This document shows positions 28,780-38,187 of a stretch of 56,965 nt of DNA, one piece after another (position 1 is the stretch's first letter; every line of letters begins with the position of its first letter). Both the position numbers and the translations under genes were made by a program. The notes beneath the pieces are model-generated. The model was given only the letters and a program-made list of their open reading frames with translations, was not told where the DNA came from and did no database searches. Origin of the DNA: an uncultured Muribaculaceae bacterium (GTDB lineage: Bacteria > Bacteroidota > Bacteroidia > Bacteroidales > Muribaculaceae); NCBI GenBank assembly GCA_910578665.1, contig CAJTQU010000014.1:1-56965 (forward strand), read 5' to 3'.

Positions 28780-31197
28780 TCAAAATTCAAGAGTTAGCCT
28801 CGCGTTTATCTGGCGACGTGTAAGATAGTTGGGAACCGCATATTGGATATTGTTAACATCAGTCACCCAATAATACGAGCTAACATTGGATATGTCAAAC
28901 AGGTTAAAGAGGTCTACACCAACTGTAACATTCTTAAAGTTCCGCCAAAATCCGCTGTCACTCCTTTCTTCTCCCGGAGCGCCTATAATCTGGTAACTCA
29001 AACCGATATCCACTCGTTTGTATGCCGGAGCACGGAACCATGACACCTCACGGCGCATTCTTGGAGCCACCATAGTAAGACCGTCGGAAAATATACCGCG
29101 TAGTGAAAATTTCAATTTGGGGAATTTTGGGAAATAATCAGTGAAAAATAACGAGAACGCATACCGCTGGTCACTTGGCAACGGCACCTTCACCCCACCT
29201 ATGTTCTGTTGTGTCTTCATTAGTGAAAACGAAATCCACGAATCAGAACCGGCTACAAACTGGCCGAAGAGTTTAAAGTCCAATCCCATAATATAGCCTT
29301 TGGAATCATTCACGCCCGAATACTGCACCTTAAGATTATCATATTCATATGATATAAGGTTGCCAAGGTTTTTATAATAAGCCTCTGCCGATACCTTAAA
29401 CGGACGATTCATCGCTCTGAAATCATAGTCGGCGGCAAGCATGAACTGGATACTGCGCGGTGACTTGATATTCTTATTAAGGCTGATGGTGGTATTGCCC
29501 AACTCATCGGTAAATGCCTCCCTGTACTCTTTGTAGAAAGGACTCTGATAATACATTCCCACTGCCGTCCTGAAAGACCAGCGATTAGAACGTGCCGGAG
29601 AGAAAGACAGATTGACACGTGGCGATATAAGGAATTCTTTGTTGAAATTCCAATAAGAGAATCTTACACCGCCATTCAAGGCAAAAAATCCGGCAGCATT
29701 ATCAAAATAATATGAATCTTCCAGAAAGAACGCGAGACGCGTGGAATTCAAGTCCTGCTTTGAAGCCAGATTGTAAATCAAATGGACACCGTCAGGCTGC
29801 GTTGGCAAAGAATAGCCTGCGGAATCACGCCATTCCCATTCACGCGTACGGTCATAAAACTTCTCAGACTGCATTATGAGCCCGTAAGATAAATGATTAT
29901 TCCTAATCGTGGTATTTCCTTTCAGCACTGCCTGTATAACCGATGCCTTAAGGCGGTTACGAGAATGTTCCATATATTTACCCACACCCAGCTCACCGCC
30001 TACACCACCGCCGTTCCCATCTGACGTACCTGCCTGGTCCAGCCAATATTCTCCAGAAATATCATAGCTGACAAACTCGTTGGTCAGAAAGCCAGAAATA
30101 CCTATTGTAAAATCTGTAGCTCGGTTCAGCCGGTAGTTTATATCAAGAGCACCGAGATAAGTTTCAAATTTGTCTTTTTCCTCGCCATCGAAATAAACCT
30201 TGAATTTCTTTATATTATCCGATGTTCCAAACGATGTCTCACGATCTGAAGGTGCAAAATAATAATGGTTTAAAGCTATATTGCCAAGAAAAGATATTTT
30301 AAAGCGTTTATTGGGAGTAAATATCAGATTAGTCTGATAGTCAAGATATGAGGGATCATATTCCCCTTTTGTTTCCAGAGAGGAAAGCAGCGAATTATTC
30401 TTCTTGTAGCGAAAACCATGCAACTGTGAGAATTTCGAGGAATGTGTCCCGAGGTAAGCGCTTACCCCCATAAGCGAACCGGAAATTCCGGCCTCGAAAG
30501 CTTCCGGCTGCCTATAAGTTATATCAAGCACACTCGACATTTTATCAGCATAACGCGCAGGGAAGCCACCTGTGGAAAACTTAATATTACCCACCATATC
30601 GGGATTAATGATACTCAGACCCTCCTGTTGTCCCGATTTGACAAGCTGGGGCCTGTATATCTCAGTACCATTGATATACACCGAATTTTCGTCAAAAGAA
30701 CCTCCGCGCACAGAATATTGCGAACTCATCTCATTGCTGGAATTCGCGCCAGCCATAGTCGTGATAAGGGCCTCCACACTGCCGCCAGACACATCAGGCG
30801 ACAATTTCAAGTCACTTTTATCAAACTGCTGCATACCTGCGTTATTGCGCCTGTACTCCAACACCTCGACCTCCTGCAACGTAACCTCGTCAGGCTGCAT
30901 GACCACATTAAGGGTAACCGCGCCTTTCGGAGATATCAATCGCCTGACTTGCTCTCTAAACCCTATGCAGTCAAACTGCATAGGAATGGTGTCTGCCTGC
31001 GATACAGACAACTTATATGTACCGTCAAGTTCGGTAAATGTACCTATAGCCGTGCCGGCCACTTTAACCGTTGCAAATTCCACCGGCTTACCCTCCCGGT
31101 CTGTTACCTTTCCGGATATCACAACATTATCAGCCACCACCCTTATGGCCATGGCAAACATAATGCTTACAATACATAATAATCGCAGTGACTTCAT
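28780..31197 (-). CDS. TonB-dependent outer-membrane receptor
   Basis: Encodes 805 residues. A signal peptide (about 1-22, ending VVA) is followed by a carboxypeptidase-regulatory-like beta domain (about 25-110, GKVTDREGKPVEFATVKVAG) and a plug domain (about 118-235, with the SVRGGSFDENSVYINGTEIY segment and GFPARYADKMSSVLDITY). The rest is a long beta-barrel ending in LTRRQINARLTLEF with a C-terminal aromatic residue. It would take up a substrate across the outer membrane using TonB energy. There is no SusD partner beside it, so it is not a SusCD system and the ligand is unknown. It lies 66 bp after maf and may be the last gene of that unit. Confidence 0.92.
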   Translation of the reverse strand: MKSLRLLCIVSIMFAMAIRVVADNVVISGKVTDREGKPVEFATVKVAGTAIGTFTELDGTYKLSVSQADTIPMQFDCIGFREQVRRLISPKGAVTLNVVMQPDEVTLQEVEVLEYRRNNAGMQQFDKSDLKLSPDVSGGSVEALITTMAGANSSNEMSSQYSVRGGSFDENSVYINGTEIYRPQLVKSGQQEGLSIINPDMVGNIKFSTGGFPARYADKMSSVLDITYRQPEAFEAGISGSLMGVSAYLGTHSSKFSQLHGFRYKKNNSLLSSLETKGEYDPSYLDYQTNLIFTPNKRFKISFLGNIALNHYYFAPSDRETSFGTSDNIKKFKVYFDGEEKDKFETYLGALDINYRLNRATDFTIGISGFLTNEFVSYDISGEYWLDQAGTSDGNGGGVGGELGVGKYMEHSRNRLKASVIQAVLKGNTTIRNNHLSYGLIMQSEKFYDRTREWEWRDSAGYSLPTQPDGVHLIYNLASKQDLNSTRLAFFLEDSYYFDNAAGFFALNGGVRFSYWNFNKEFLISPRVNLSFSPARSNRWSFRTAVGMYYQSPFYKEYREAFTDELGNTTISLNKNIKSPRSIQFMLAADYDFRAMNRPFKVSAEAYYKNLGNLISYEYDNLKVQYSGVNDSKGYIMGLDFKLFGQFVAGSDSWISFSLMKTQQNIGGVKVPLPSDQRYAFSLFFTDYFPKFPKLKFSLRGIFSDGLTMVAPRMRREVSWFRAPAYKRVDIGLSYQIIGAPGEERSDSGFWRNFKNVTVGVDLFNLFDISNVSSYYWVTDVNNIQYAVPNYLTRRQINARLTLEF

Positions 31198-31263
31198 CTC
31201 CTAATATTAACGATTAATTGCAGCAATTATTACAGCCAAAGCCGTGAACACACAGAAGGCCCG

Positions 31264-31845
31264 TTAGAAATCTTTCAGATATGTATAAAGCTGGTGCACT
31301 GGCAGCCCCATGACATTGTAAAAACTGCCTTCTATGCCTGCGACAGCCGCTACCCCTATCCATTCCTGGATACCGTAAGCACCAGCCTTGTCCATAGGAT
31401 TGTATTTTGATATATAATAGTCTATTTCATCTTCACCTAATCTATCAAAACGCACCTTGGTGGTAACGTCAAAACCCTCATGACGGTCTGCCGTGGTAAT
31501 GCTCACGCCAGTCACAACAATGTGTTCCCTACCCTGCATCGACAAAAGCATTCTACGCGCGTCGGCCGCATCCGAAGGTTTGCCTATCACATGATTATCA
31601 CATATCACCACTGTGTCTGCTGTAATAATCAGTTCATTATCTTTAATCAGCCTAGCATATGCACGGGCTTTCAGAGCGGACAAATATAAAGGGACCTCGC
31701 AAGCCTTTAATGTTTCCGGATAATTTTCTTCTACATCAATAGACGGCGCTATGTCGAAATCTATATCCAGCATCTTCATTAATTCTCTTCGCCGAGGCGA
31801 CGTACTGCACAGCAGTATATGGTATTTATTCAAATTGTCAAGCAT
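31264..31845 (-). CDS. maf: Maf-like nucleotide pyrophosphatase
   Basis: Encodes 193 residues from the ATG at 31845; an ATG 12 bp upstream is possible, but the sequence MLDNLNKYHILLCSTSPRRREL matches the family start. Maf proteins hydrolyse non-canonical or methylated nucleoside triphosphates to monophosphates. Visible motifs are the N-terminal STSPRRREL loop, EENYPE, KARAYA, ADTVV, GKP and the central EHIVVTGVS. Gene order DUF2520 - kdsC - maf recurs in Bacteroidales. It follows kdsC by 25 bp. Confidence 0.92.
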   Translation of the reverse strand: MLDNLNKYHILLCSTSPRRRELMKMLDIDFDIAPSIDVEENYPETLKACEVPLYLSALKARAYARLIKDNELIITADTVVICDNHVIGKPSDAADARRMLLSMQGREHIVVTGVSITTADRHEGFDVTTKVRFDRLGEDEIDYYISKYNPMDKAGAYGIQEWIGVAAVAGIEGSFYNVMGLPVHQLYTYLKDF

Positions 31846-31870
31846 AACTATTATCAATTACAATTGGTGT

Positions 31871-32395
31871 TTACCAGCCAAATGCCGTATCATCATTCAT
31901 CCAAAGATTCTGTGCCTTAAGAATCTGTTCCAGAATATCTCGCCCCACACCATATCCGCCGGTAAATCTCGATATATAATGCGAAACCTGGCGTACCTCG
32001 GCGGCGGCATCATACGGACAACAACTAAGGCCGGCATAACGCAAAGCCGGCAAATCTGGTATATCATCACCCACATATGCCACTTGCTCACGGCATAAAC
32101 CGTGCTTGCGCATCCATTCCTCCAAAACGGGCAGTTTCTGCGCTGATCCCAGATAAATATCTTCAATCCCAAGACCAGCAAAGCGCACGCGCACAGCGAC
32201 AGTATTCCCCCCGGTAATAATGGCCATCTTCAGACCTCTTTTTACAGCTAGCTGGATAGCATACCCGTCTTTTATGTTAACCATACGCATAGGCTCGCCA
32301 TCGACAGTCAATGGTATAGTAGAGGGTGACAACACCCCGTCTACATCAAATGCCACTGCCTTAATATTCTTCAAATCGTAGTCTATCGCGCTCAT
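31871..32395 (-). CDS. kdsC: 3-deoxy-D-manno-octulosonate 8-phosphate phosphatase (KdsC-like HAD)
   Basis: A HAD-superfamily phosphatase that would remove phosphate from KDO-8-phosphate in lipopolysaccharide core synthesis. The 174 residues match the C0-type family length. Motif I is FDVDGVL with nucleophile Asp17 and acid/base Asp19, motif II is IITGG, the lysine is in GSAQKL, and motif IV is YVGDDIPDLP. Some homologues act on related sugar phosphates, so the substrate is inferred. It starts 2 bp after the stop of the DUF2520 gene, so the two are co-transcribed. Confidence 0.9.
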   Translation of the reverse strand: MSAIDYDLKNIKAVAFDVDGVLSPSTIPLTVDGEPMRMVNIKDGYAIQLAVKRGLKMAIITGGNTVAVRVRFAGLGIEDIYLGSAQKLPVLEEWMRKHGLCREQVAYVGDDIPDLPALRYAGLSCCPYDAAAEVRQVSHYISRFTGGYGVGRDILEQILKAQNLWMNDDTAFGW

Positions 32396-32397
32396 AA

Positions 32398-33111
32398 TTA
32401 TCTGTCTCTATTATTTATTATTGAATTAGCAAGGAGTTTGTATATCTCATGCATCGGCGAGCCTTCCAGCATGCGCAAATGTTCTTCCAGCACGATCGTG
32501 TCCCCTCGCGAAGCCGGACCTGTCTGGGCTTCAGCCGGCGGCATGCGGTGCAGTTTGTCAACCGCAGCGTCAATCAGCGGCATCAAAATATCAATAGATA
32601 ATCCCTCGTCATGTAGCAATTCATCAGCCTTGGTCCACAAATGATTCACATAATTACATGCCAGCACCGATGCTATATGCAATTTCTTACGCAATGCCGA
32701 ATCTGCAATATACAGTCGATCAGAAAACAACGAACCGAGGTCCATAAGCTTTTCCGACACAGACTCAGACGATCCTTCTACGAAAATCGGAATTCTTGCA
32801 TAATCAAGATCTGACCACTTAGTAAATGTCTGCAAAGGATAAAACACTCCGGCCCTATCTGTATACGGTGTCAGTACATCCATAGGAATACTGCCCGAGG
32901 TATGCGCCACTATGCCCCTGACTGCCGGCATACGCGCAGCAACATCAGAAATAGCCCTGTCACTAACAGATAATATATATATATCTGAATCAAGAGGCAG
33001 ATCCTCCAGTGTGCGCGAATTGACACTGACCAGTTCGTCTACCTTGTCAGAAAGAGCGACACATAAATGGGTACCCACATTTCCAGTACCTATAACTGAG
33101 ACTTTTAACAT
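32398..33111 (-). CDS. Rossmann-fold DUF2520 protein (putative NADP oxidoreductase)
   Basis: Encodes 237 residues. The N-terminus VSVIGTGNVGTHL is a nucleotide-binding GxGxxG motif of a Rossmann fold. The helical C-terminal half contains YPLQTFTKW and HIASVLACNYVNHLW, as in the F420-dependent oxidoreductase / DUF2520 family related to pyrroline-5-carboxylate reductase. The reaction is unknown. It heads the kdsC - maf unit, 65 bp downstream of the ATP-grasp-like gene's stop. Confidence 0.88.
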   Translation of the reverse strand: MLKVSVIGTGNVGTHLCVALSDKVDELVSVNSRTLEDLPLDSDIYILSVSDRAISDVAARMPAVRGIVAHTSGSIPMDVLTPYTDRAGVFYPLQTFTKWSDLDYARIPIFVEGSSESVSEKLMDLGSLFSDRLYIADSALRKKLHIASVLACNYVNHLWTKADELLHDEGLSIDILMPLIDAAVDKLHRMPPAEAQTGPASRGDTIVLEEHLRMLEGSPMHEIYKLLANSIINNRDR

Positions 33112-33176
33112 ACCTGTAAAACTTGTATTTATCGCGAAGTTACAAAATTTTCACTACTTACGGAAATAGGCATGTA

Positions 33177-34214
33177 TCACACAGCCAGCTCTGTGCCAGG
33201 AACAAATACAAATTCCTCGTTAACCAGAGATGACAAATGAAGAGCAACAGTCCCCATAGTGTGCCTGAGATTAATCTCAACACAGGCATTGATATTGCAG
33301 TCCCTGTCTATAAGCATATCAATACCCACCGGACCGGCATACCACGGAGAAATAAATTTCTTCAAAACACGTTTCTGGGCCTGAATAACTGTATCTATCA
33401 CATCATTAGAGACATAATGCCCCAACATCTGTCTCATTGCCTGCTGTGAGGCCACTACATTGCCCTTGTAAAAGCCTTGACTATCACTATTAAACATGGA
33501 TAATCCCAGAAATGACACGAGGCCGCCTCCAATATGCCATTCCGTGGCAAAATCAACTGCCTTGTCCCAGTAATACTCCACTATCACGCTGCCCTGCCTG
33601 CCGATACTGCCATCCAACATCTCCCGAGAGGTCTCATCCAGTTCTCCTCTGACAGCCCTCACCCCCCTGCCCGAACTGCTCCAGGGGGTCTTAATAAAAC
33701 AGTCCCCCATACCAGATATATAACCAATAGCCTCGGCCGATGAATAAAATAAGCGAGGAGGCCTGGATTTATAAACAGCAAATTGGCGTTCCGGCAAAAT
33801 CTGAGATAAGGAGGCATGGAATATACAAGATGTCTGCCTGTGAGATAAGGCACGCCACCGTGCCAGTCCCCTTTCCGAAGGAAGTAGCTTACTTCGTATA
33901 CCCTTATTAATTAAATAATTACGTAATGGAAGATTCCAACCCCAAGGAACAATGCCTCTATCCAGACGATATATCTCATCTGAAGTGGTAATAACCATAT
34001 TCCGGCTCATAGCCATACCAAAATAAGGCAATCCACGGACATCTATGGTTTTCAGCGAATCATGAAGCATTATGTATGAACCGCACGGAGCATACAGGGC
34101 TGGAAGCAGCGATAGCTTTGCCTCATATGCCGATATGCGGCGTGGCGGCGTATAAGAACTGCTGTTACCAGAAGCATGGGCCATATCTGAGGCCGGATTA
34201 AACAGATATACCAA
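33177..34214 (-). CDS. ATP-grasp-like protein of unknown substrate
   Basis: Encodes 345 residues. A stop codon lies two codons upstream of the TTG at 34214 and the next ATG would drop the conserved-looking start VYLFNPASDMAHA, so TTG is the likely initiator. The C-terminal half has ATP-grasp features: CFIKTPWSSSGRGVR, a VEYYWDKAVDFATEWHI strand, and the metal-binding VEINLRHTMGTVA near the end. Substrate and pathway are not recognisable. The next gene downstream on the same strand is DUF2520. Confidence 0.82.
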   Translation of the reverse strand: MVYLFNPASDMAHASGNSSSYTPPRRISAYEAKLSLLPALYAPCGSYIMLHDSLKTIDVRGLPYFGMAMSRNMVITTSDEIYRLDRGIVPWGWNLPLRNYLINKGIRSKLLPSERGLARWRALSHRQTSCIFHASLSQILPERQFAVYKSRPPRLFYSSAEAIGYISGMGDCFIKTPWSSSGRGVRAVRGELDETSREMLDGSIGRQGSVIVEYYWDKAVDFATEWHIGGGLVSFLGLSMFNSDSQGFYKGNVVASQQAMRQMLGHYVSNDVIDTVIQAQKRVLKKFISPWYAGPVGIDMLIDRDCNINACVEINLRHTMGTVALHLSSLVNEEFVFVPGTELAV

Positions 34215-34254
34215 TTCTTAAAATAATATAGAAAAAACTACTAGTCTTATAGTG

Positions 34255-34299
34255 AAAAAAGTTATCCGCAAAAACCGACTGGTTTCGCGGATAACTTTT
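34255..34299 (-). terminator. Terminator of the M23 peptidase gene
   Basis: AAAAGTTATCCGC (34257-34269) and GCGGATAACTTTT (34287-34299) are perfect 13-bp arms, followed on the minus strand by TTTTTTCAC. Confidence 0.85.
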
Positions 34300-34315
34300 G
34301 GAATTCTATACGTTG

Positions 34316-35206
34316 TTATTTCACTTTTAGCACCTGGCCTGTTTTTATAGGCTCTGCCTCTTTCAGTCCGTTCAGATGCAACAGCGTGCGTAAGGAAATA
34401 CCGTTTATACGGGCGATATTATGAAGTGTGTCACCACTTTTTACCGTGTATGTGCCAGCCTGTGATGCCGTAGCATAATTCCGCTGCGAAGGTCCCTGGG
34501 TATAAGTACTCTTAGAGAAAGCATATATATCGCAATGCGTACGACGATTGGCTATATCAAAGATCGCAGCCGGATTAATGGCATAGCCCATATAACGGGT
34601 CTCGAAATGCAGATGCGGACCTGTACTACGTCCAGTACTACCACCCAATGCTATAGGGTCTCCGGCACGCACCACCTGGTCTGCTTTCACAAGGAATTTA
34701 TTAAGGTGGCCATAAACAGTTTCAAGACCATTGGGATGGCGTAAGATGACATAGTTGCCATATCCCCTTGCTTCAAAATTTGTAAGACGGACCTTGCCGT
34801 CAAAGGCAGCATAGATCGTATCATTCATACGAATGCCTATATCCAACCCCTTGTGCATACGGCCGAATCTTTTACGATAACCGTATGGTGATGTCACACG
34901 GGTGGAGCGAGTGGGCATAGCGTAGTCGCGCACATCTATACGAGCGGCATTCGGCACCATGGACTCGGTAAAAGGATTCACCCTTCGGCTGTTCCAACCC
35001 TCGGTATAGATGTCAATCTCGGGCTCCAGCTCGTCATACTTGAAATCAATGAATTCGGCTGTCTTCTTCAGCGTCACCTGCTGTGAGGGAGAGGACTGCT
35101 TGGCAATAAGTTTTTTGTGTGCGGCAGCATGCGGATTCTGGGCAACAGCACTAATACCGGCTGCTATGCAGAGCGCTGCCATGCATATTTTCTTAAATCT
35201 CTTCAT
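34316..35206 (-). CDS. M23 metallopeptidase with LysM domain (murein endopeptidase-like)
   Basis: Encodes 296 residues from the ATG at 35206, which gives a signal peptide (MKRFKKICMAALCIAAGISAVA). The longer form adds MLVGITDD and would extend into the ndk gap. The peptidase M23 domain (about 105-210) shows zinc ligands H118 and D122 (HKGLDIG), H167 and H198/H200 (GPHLHFE). A LysM domain at the C-terminus (YTVKSGDTLHNIARINGISL) binds peptidoglycan. It is likely a periplasmic cell-wall hydrolase or amidase activator. It follows ndk on the same strand by 27 bp and ends at a strong terminator. Confidence 0.93.
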   Translation of the reverse strand: MKRFKKICMAALCIAAGISAVAQNPHAAAHKKLIAKQSSPSQQVTLKKTAEFIDFKYDELEPEIDIYTEGWNSRRVNPFTESMVPNAARIDVRDYAMPTRSTRVTSPYGYRKRFGRMHKGLDIGIRMNDTIYAAFDGKVRLTNFEARGYGNYVILRHPNGLETVYGHLNKFLVKADQVVRAGDPIALGGSTGRSTGPHLHFETRYMGYAINPAAIFDIANRRTHCDIYAFSKSTYTQGPSQRNYATASQAGTYTVKSGDTLHNIARINGISLRTLLHLNGLKEAEPIKTGQVLKVK

Positions 35207-35233
35207 ATCGTCTGTTATACCGACCAGCACGGC

Positions 35234-35701
35234 TTACGCCTGCAACTCGTCGGCCGAATATAAGTATTTGATGTTGGACGGGGTGTAGCTGAATATCTCC
35301 CCCGGCTTAAAGAATCGCTTCAATTCTATCTGCGCATTGTCCACACTGTCTGAGGCATGTATTATATTTGCCTGACCACTCATGCAGAAATCACCACGCA
35401 ATGTTCCCGGAGCCGCGTTACGTCCGTTGGTAACACCGGTCATAGTCCTGACCACGGTTACTGCGTCGACTCCCTCCAGACACATGACGATGACAGGCGC
35501 CGCTGTCATGCTCTCTACTATAGATGGAAAAAACGGACGATCTACAAGATGTGCATAATGCTCACGCAAAATGGATTCGCCAAGCTGCATCATCTTCATT
35601 CCGGTAATAACCAGACCTTTGTTTTCAATACGTTTGATAATTTCACCCGTCAGACAACGCTCTATAGCCGAGGGTTTGAGGATTACCAGTGTCTGTTCCA
35701 T
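35234..35701 (-). CDS. ndk: Nucleoside diphosphate kinase
   Basis: Transfers the gamma phosphate of ATP to NDPs through a phosphohistidine, balancing NTP pools. The 155 residues begin EQTLVILKP and include KMMQL, HYA, RPFF, GVNGRNAAPGTLRGDF-like positions and the active site NIIHASDS with His115. It is slightly longer than the 143-residue E. coli enzyme, as in other Bacteroidota. It has a perfect promoter about 95 bp upstream and leads into the M23 peptidase gene. Confidence 0.96.
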   Translation of the reverse strand: MEQTLVILKPSAIERCLTGEIIKRIENKGLVITGMKMMQLGESILREHYAHLVDRPFFPSIVESMTAAPVIVMCLEGVDAVTVVRTMTGVTNGRNAAPGTLRGDFCMSGQANIIHASDSVDNAQIELKRFFKPGEIFSYTPSNIKYLYSADELQA

Positions 35702-35797
35702 TTATGTAAATTATTGTATCCTTAATTTGATTAGAATTTGATGTTGTAAAATCAAAAATCGCTTTAACAGTCATTAAGATTTCTCGCATCGCACACT

Positions 35798-35829
35798 CAA
35801 AAGTAACATCAAATTTCCAAACTACCAAA
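35798..35829 (-). promoter_or_regulatory. Promoter of ndk
   Basis: On the minus strand TTTG (35829-35826) is followed after 20 bp by TACTTTTG (35805-35798). Confidence 0.7.
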
Positions 35830-35940
35830 TATTCAAGCGCTAAATTTAGCAGAAAAAACTTAACAAATTCCAAGTCTCCGATATAACGCCCAATAAATAA
35901 GTATAATACAAGCATTTTATGTTATAAAACATAGTTTTTA

Positions 35941-35975
35941 ATTCTTGCACACCCTTTTTGAAAGTGTGCAAGAAT
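35941..35975. repeat. Perfect 12-bp inverted repeat between ndk and mscS
   Basis: ATTCTTGCACAC (35941-35952) and GTGTGCAAGAAT (35964-35975) face each other across an 11-bp spacer. There is no adjacent U-tract or gene end. The rest of 35702-36188 holds only the ndk promoter and a -7-like TAATTTTG (36108-36115) facing mscS. It could be an operator or a structured RNA element. Confidence 0.5.
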
Positions 35976-36188
35976 CCTTGCGCCGTAAATGTTAAAATTC
36001 ATTAACCCGTTGTAAACTGCCATATCTCAAATAATTACAAATACACCATCTGGTTTCCGCCTTATAAACTTAAGCTACAAACCATACAAATCGAACAAAA
36101 CATGCACTAATTTTGTCCCTATATATATAAGGTACACGGTGTTCAATAAATACAACCGATCTGACGCTCTCACTTTAAATAAAGATAA

Positions 36189-37643
36189 ATGACAACCAGC
36201 ATCACCACGCTCTGTGCCGCAGCCGGAGCAACAGGAAAATTCGAGACCGGCATACAGCTGCCCAAGATAGCCAACGAAAGCACATATTTTATCGCTACTA
36301 GACTTATGGATATAGTAAAATCTGTATGCAGCTTTCTCGGACTTGAGCATAATGAAAATGTATTTAGCATATTTTATGTGGCCCTCGTAATATTACTTTC
36401 CATTGGTATAGGCGCTATCGTAAAATGGGTTGTGCTGTGGAGTGTCAGAAAAGTGTATAGCCACTCGTCAAACAAAACCATACACGACCTCATGCAGGGC
36501 AACTTTTTCACAAAGACGAGCCGGATTATCCCTCCGCTTGTTATGCTTCTCCTGATGCAGTTTGCCCTTACAGCAAGCAATACTGTCATTATCTGGTTTG
36601 AGAAATGCGTATGGATTTATGTGCTATACTGCATAGCACTTTCCGTAAACACGCTTATCTATGTCATTTGGCTGCATATTGATGAACGTGAAAACAAAAA
36701 GAGGCTGCCGCTAAAAGGCGTTATACAGGTGATAAAGGCTTGCGTATGGTTTATGTTGCTCATAGTGGCCATTGGCATCATAGCAAACAAATCTCCCACA
36801 ACGCTACTTGCCGGCCTCGGCGCATTTGCCGCCGTATTAATGCTAGTATTTAAGGATTCAATATTGGGTGTCGTGGCCGGCGTACAGTTATCCGAGAACG
36901 ATATGCTGCGCGTAGGTGACTGGATTAAGGTTGACGGCACCACGGCCAACGGCAATGTGGTGGAAGTCACACTCACATCCGTCAAAGTGCTCAATTGGGA
37001 CAAGACGATCACCACCGTGCCGCCATATTCACTTGTCTCTGGCTCATTTCAAAATTACCGTTCCATGCAGGAAAGCGGCACTCGCCGCATACAGCGCTGG
37101 TATTACATCGATACTGACACTGTACGATTCTGCTCACCGCAGTTGCTAGAGGAGTTTAAACAAATCCCTCTTATGAAGAAATACATAGAGACTAAACAAC
37201 GCCAGGCCGCGGATGGGAAGATCAGGGATGTGAGCAATCCTGAAGGACTGGCAGACGGCACTATAGAAACTAATCTCGGGCTATTCCGGGCTTATGTCAA
37301 AATGTATCTCGACCAACATCCTGATATATCGCATGAAGACACTTGTTTTGTCAACACACTGCAGCAGACCAACGGCGGCATACCCCTACAGATATACTGT
37401 TTCACTAATACCTCTGCATGGGTAGCTTACGAGGGGATACAGGCCTCGATTTTCGAACACATAGCAGCCGCACTGCCACAATTCAGACTGTATGCATTTG
37501 AAAATCCGTCAAGCCGCGATACTGTCAATGAAGGCTATCTTGAAGCCGCCGGAAATCCCGACAATCTATATGCGCTACCCTATCCCTTTATGCCAGGTAC
37601 AGACGGAGCGCCAGGCACATCCCCGTTCACCGTTAAAAAATAA
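36189..37643 (+). CDS. Mechanosensitive ion channel, MscS family (YbdG-like)
   Basis: Encodes 484 residues. About five hydrophobic membrane segments lie between residues 55 and 235, the last being the pore-lining type (ANKSPTTLLAGLGAFAAVLMLVFKDSILGVVAGVQL). The MscS beta domain follows (VGDWIKVDGTTANGNVVEVTLTSVKV, then TTVPPYSLVSGSFQNYRSM), and the large C-terminal cytoplasmic domain resembles YbdG. It would open under membrane tension to release solutes in hypo-osmotic shock. TAATTTTG at 36108-36115 is a possible -7 element. It ends before a hairpin terminator. Confidence 0.92.
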   Translation: MTTSITTLCAAAGATGKFETGIQLPKIANESTYFIATRLMDIVKSVCSFLGLEHNENVFSIFYVALVILLSIGIGAIVKWVVLWSVRKVYSHSSNKTIHDLMQGNFFTKTSRIIPPLVMLLLMQFALTASNTVIIWFEKCVWIYVLYCIALSVNTLIYVIWLHIDERENKKRLPLKGVIQVIKACVWFMLLIVAIGIIANKSPTTLLAGLGAFAAVLMLVFKDSILGVVAGVQLSENDMLRVGDWIKVDGTTANGNVVEVTLTSVKVLNWDKTITTVPPYSLVSGSFQNYRSMQESGTRRIQRWYYIDTDTVRFCSPQLLEEFKQIPLMKKYIETKQRQAADGKIRDVSNPEGLADGTIETNLGLFRAYVKMYLDQHPDISHEDTCFVNTLQQTNGGIPLQIYCFTNTSAWVAYEGIQASIFEHIAAALPQFRLYAFENPSSRDTVNEGYLEAAGNPDNLYALPYPFMPGTDGAPGTSPFTVKK

Positions 37644-37688
37644 TCTACTATACACATATAACTCTTTAGACCGTACCATGACAAAAAT

Positions 37689-37720
37689 AGGCTACAGGAT
37701 TATCCTGTAGCCTTAATATT
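37689..37720. terminator. Terminator hairpin after mscS
   Basis: AGGCTACAGGA (37689-37699) pairs with TCCTGTAGCCT (37703-37713), followed by TTAATATT and preceded by CAAAAA, so it may serve both converging genes. Confidence 0.75.
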
Positions 37721-37743
37721 TATAGTAGTGAGATCCAACCTTA

Positions 37744-38148
37744 CTATTTTTCCAAAAACGAGGCCGGGTCAAACTTGACACCGACATTTCTACCCTCATC
37801 CACCAGTCTTAACATAAATCCGGTGTTTGCCTGTACTAGAAAGTCAAAAAATTCCGCACCGTCCCCGTGAAGTATTTCTTTCAATGCAGGATATAAAATG
37901 GTTGCCAATTCATCTTTGCTAAGAGAGAAAATCATTTCTATCGTATCTGGCGCAAAAAGACTTGTCGCGCCAAGCTCTAGAATCAGATCAGTACCGTCAT
38001 ACGAATATTTTATAGTGCCGTCACTATCTGATAGTTGAGCATTAAGCTCATTGGCAAAAGCCTCTATCTCTGGTGAATATGCCGATGCAGTAAAAGGAAT
38101 GACGCAAGCTGCACACGATACTAGCAGCGACGAAATTAGCTTATTCAT
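37744..38148 (-). CDS. Secreted protein of unknown function
   Basis: Encodes 134 residues beginning with a signal peptide (MNKLISSLLVSCAACVIPFTASA, cleavage probably after ASA). The mature part has the pattern of alternating strand and helix (IKYSYDGTDLILELGA, then SLSKDELATILYPALKEIL). No known domain is recognisable. It lies 39 bp after the stop of rpoZ on the same strand, suggesting co-transcription with bamD and rpoZ, but a shared envelope role is only a guess. Confidence 0.75.
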   Translation of the reverse strand: MNKLISSLLVSCAACVIPFTASAYSPEIEAFANELNAQLSDSDGTIKYSYDGTDLILELGATSLFAPDTIEMIFSLSKDELATILYPALKEILHGDGAEFFDFLVQANTGFMLRLVDEGRNVGVKFDPASFLEK

Positions 38149-38187
38149 AGCAATGAAGATTTAAACACGGCAACTCACACTGACACA

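Noticed and set aside
30442..31179. Plus-strand frame of 245 residues
   Set aside because: Antisense to the TonB receptor, whose domain structure is clear.
35643..35915. Minus-strand frame of 90 residues upstream of ndk
   Set aside because: It runs over the ndk promoter and into the ndk coding region in another frame, with no family resemblance.
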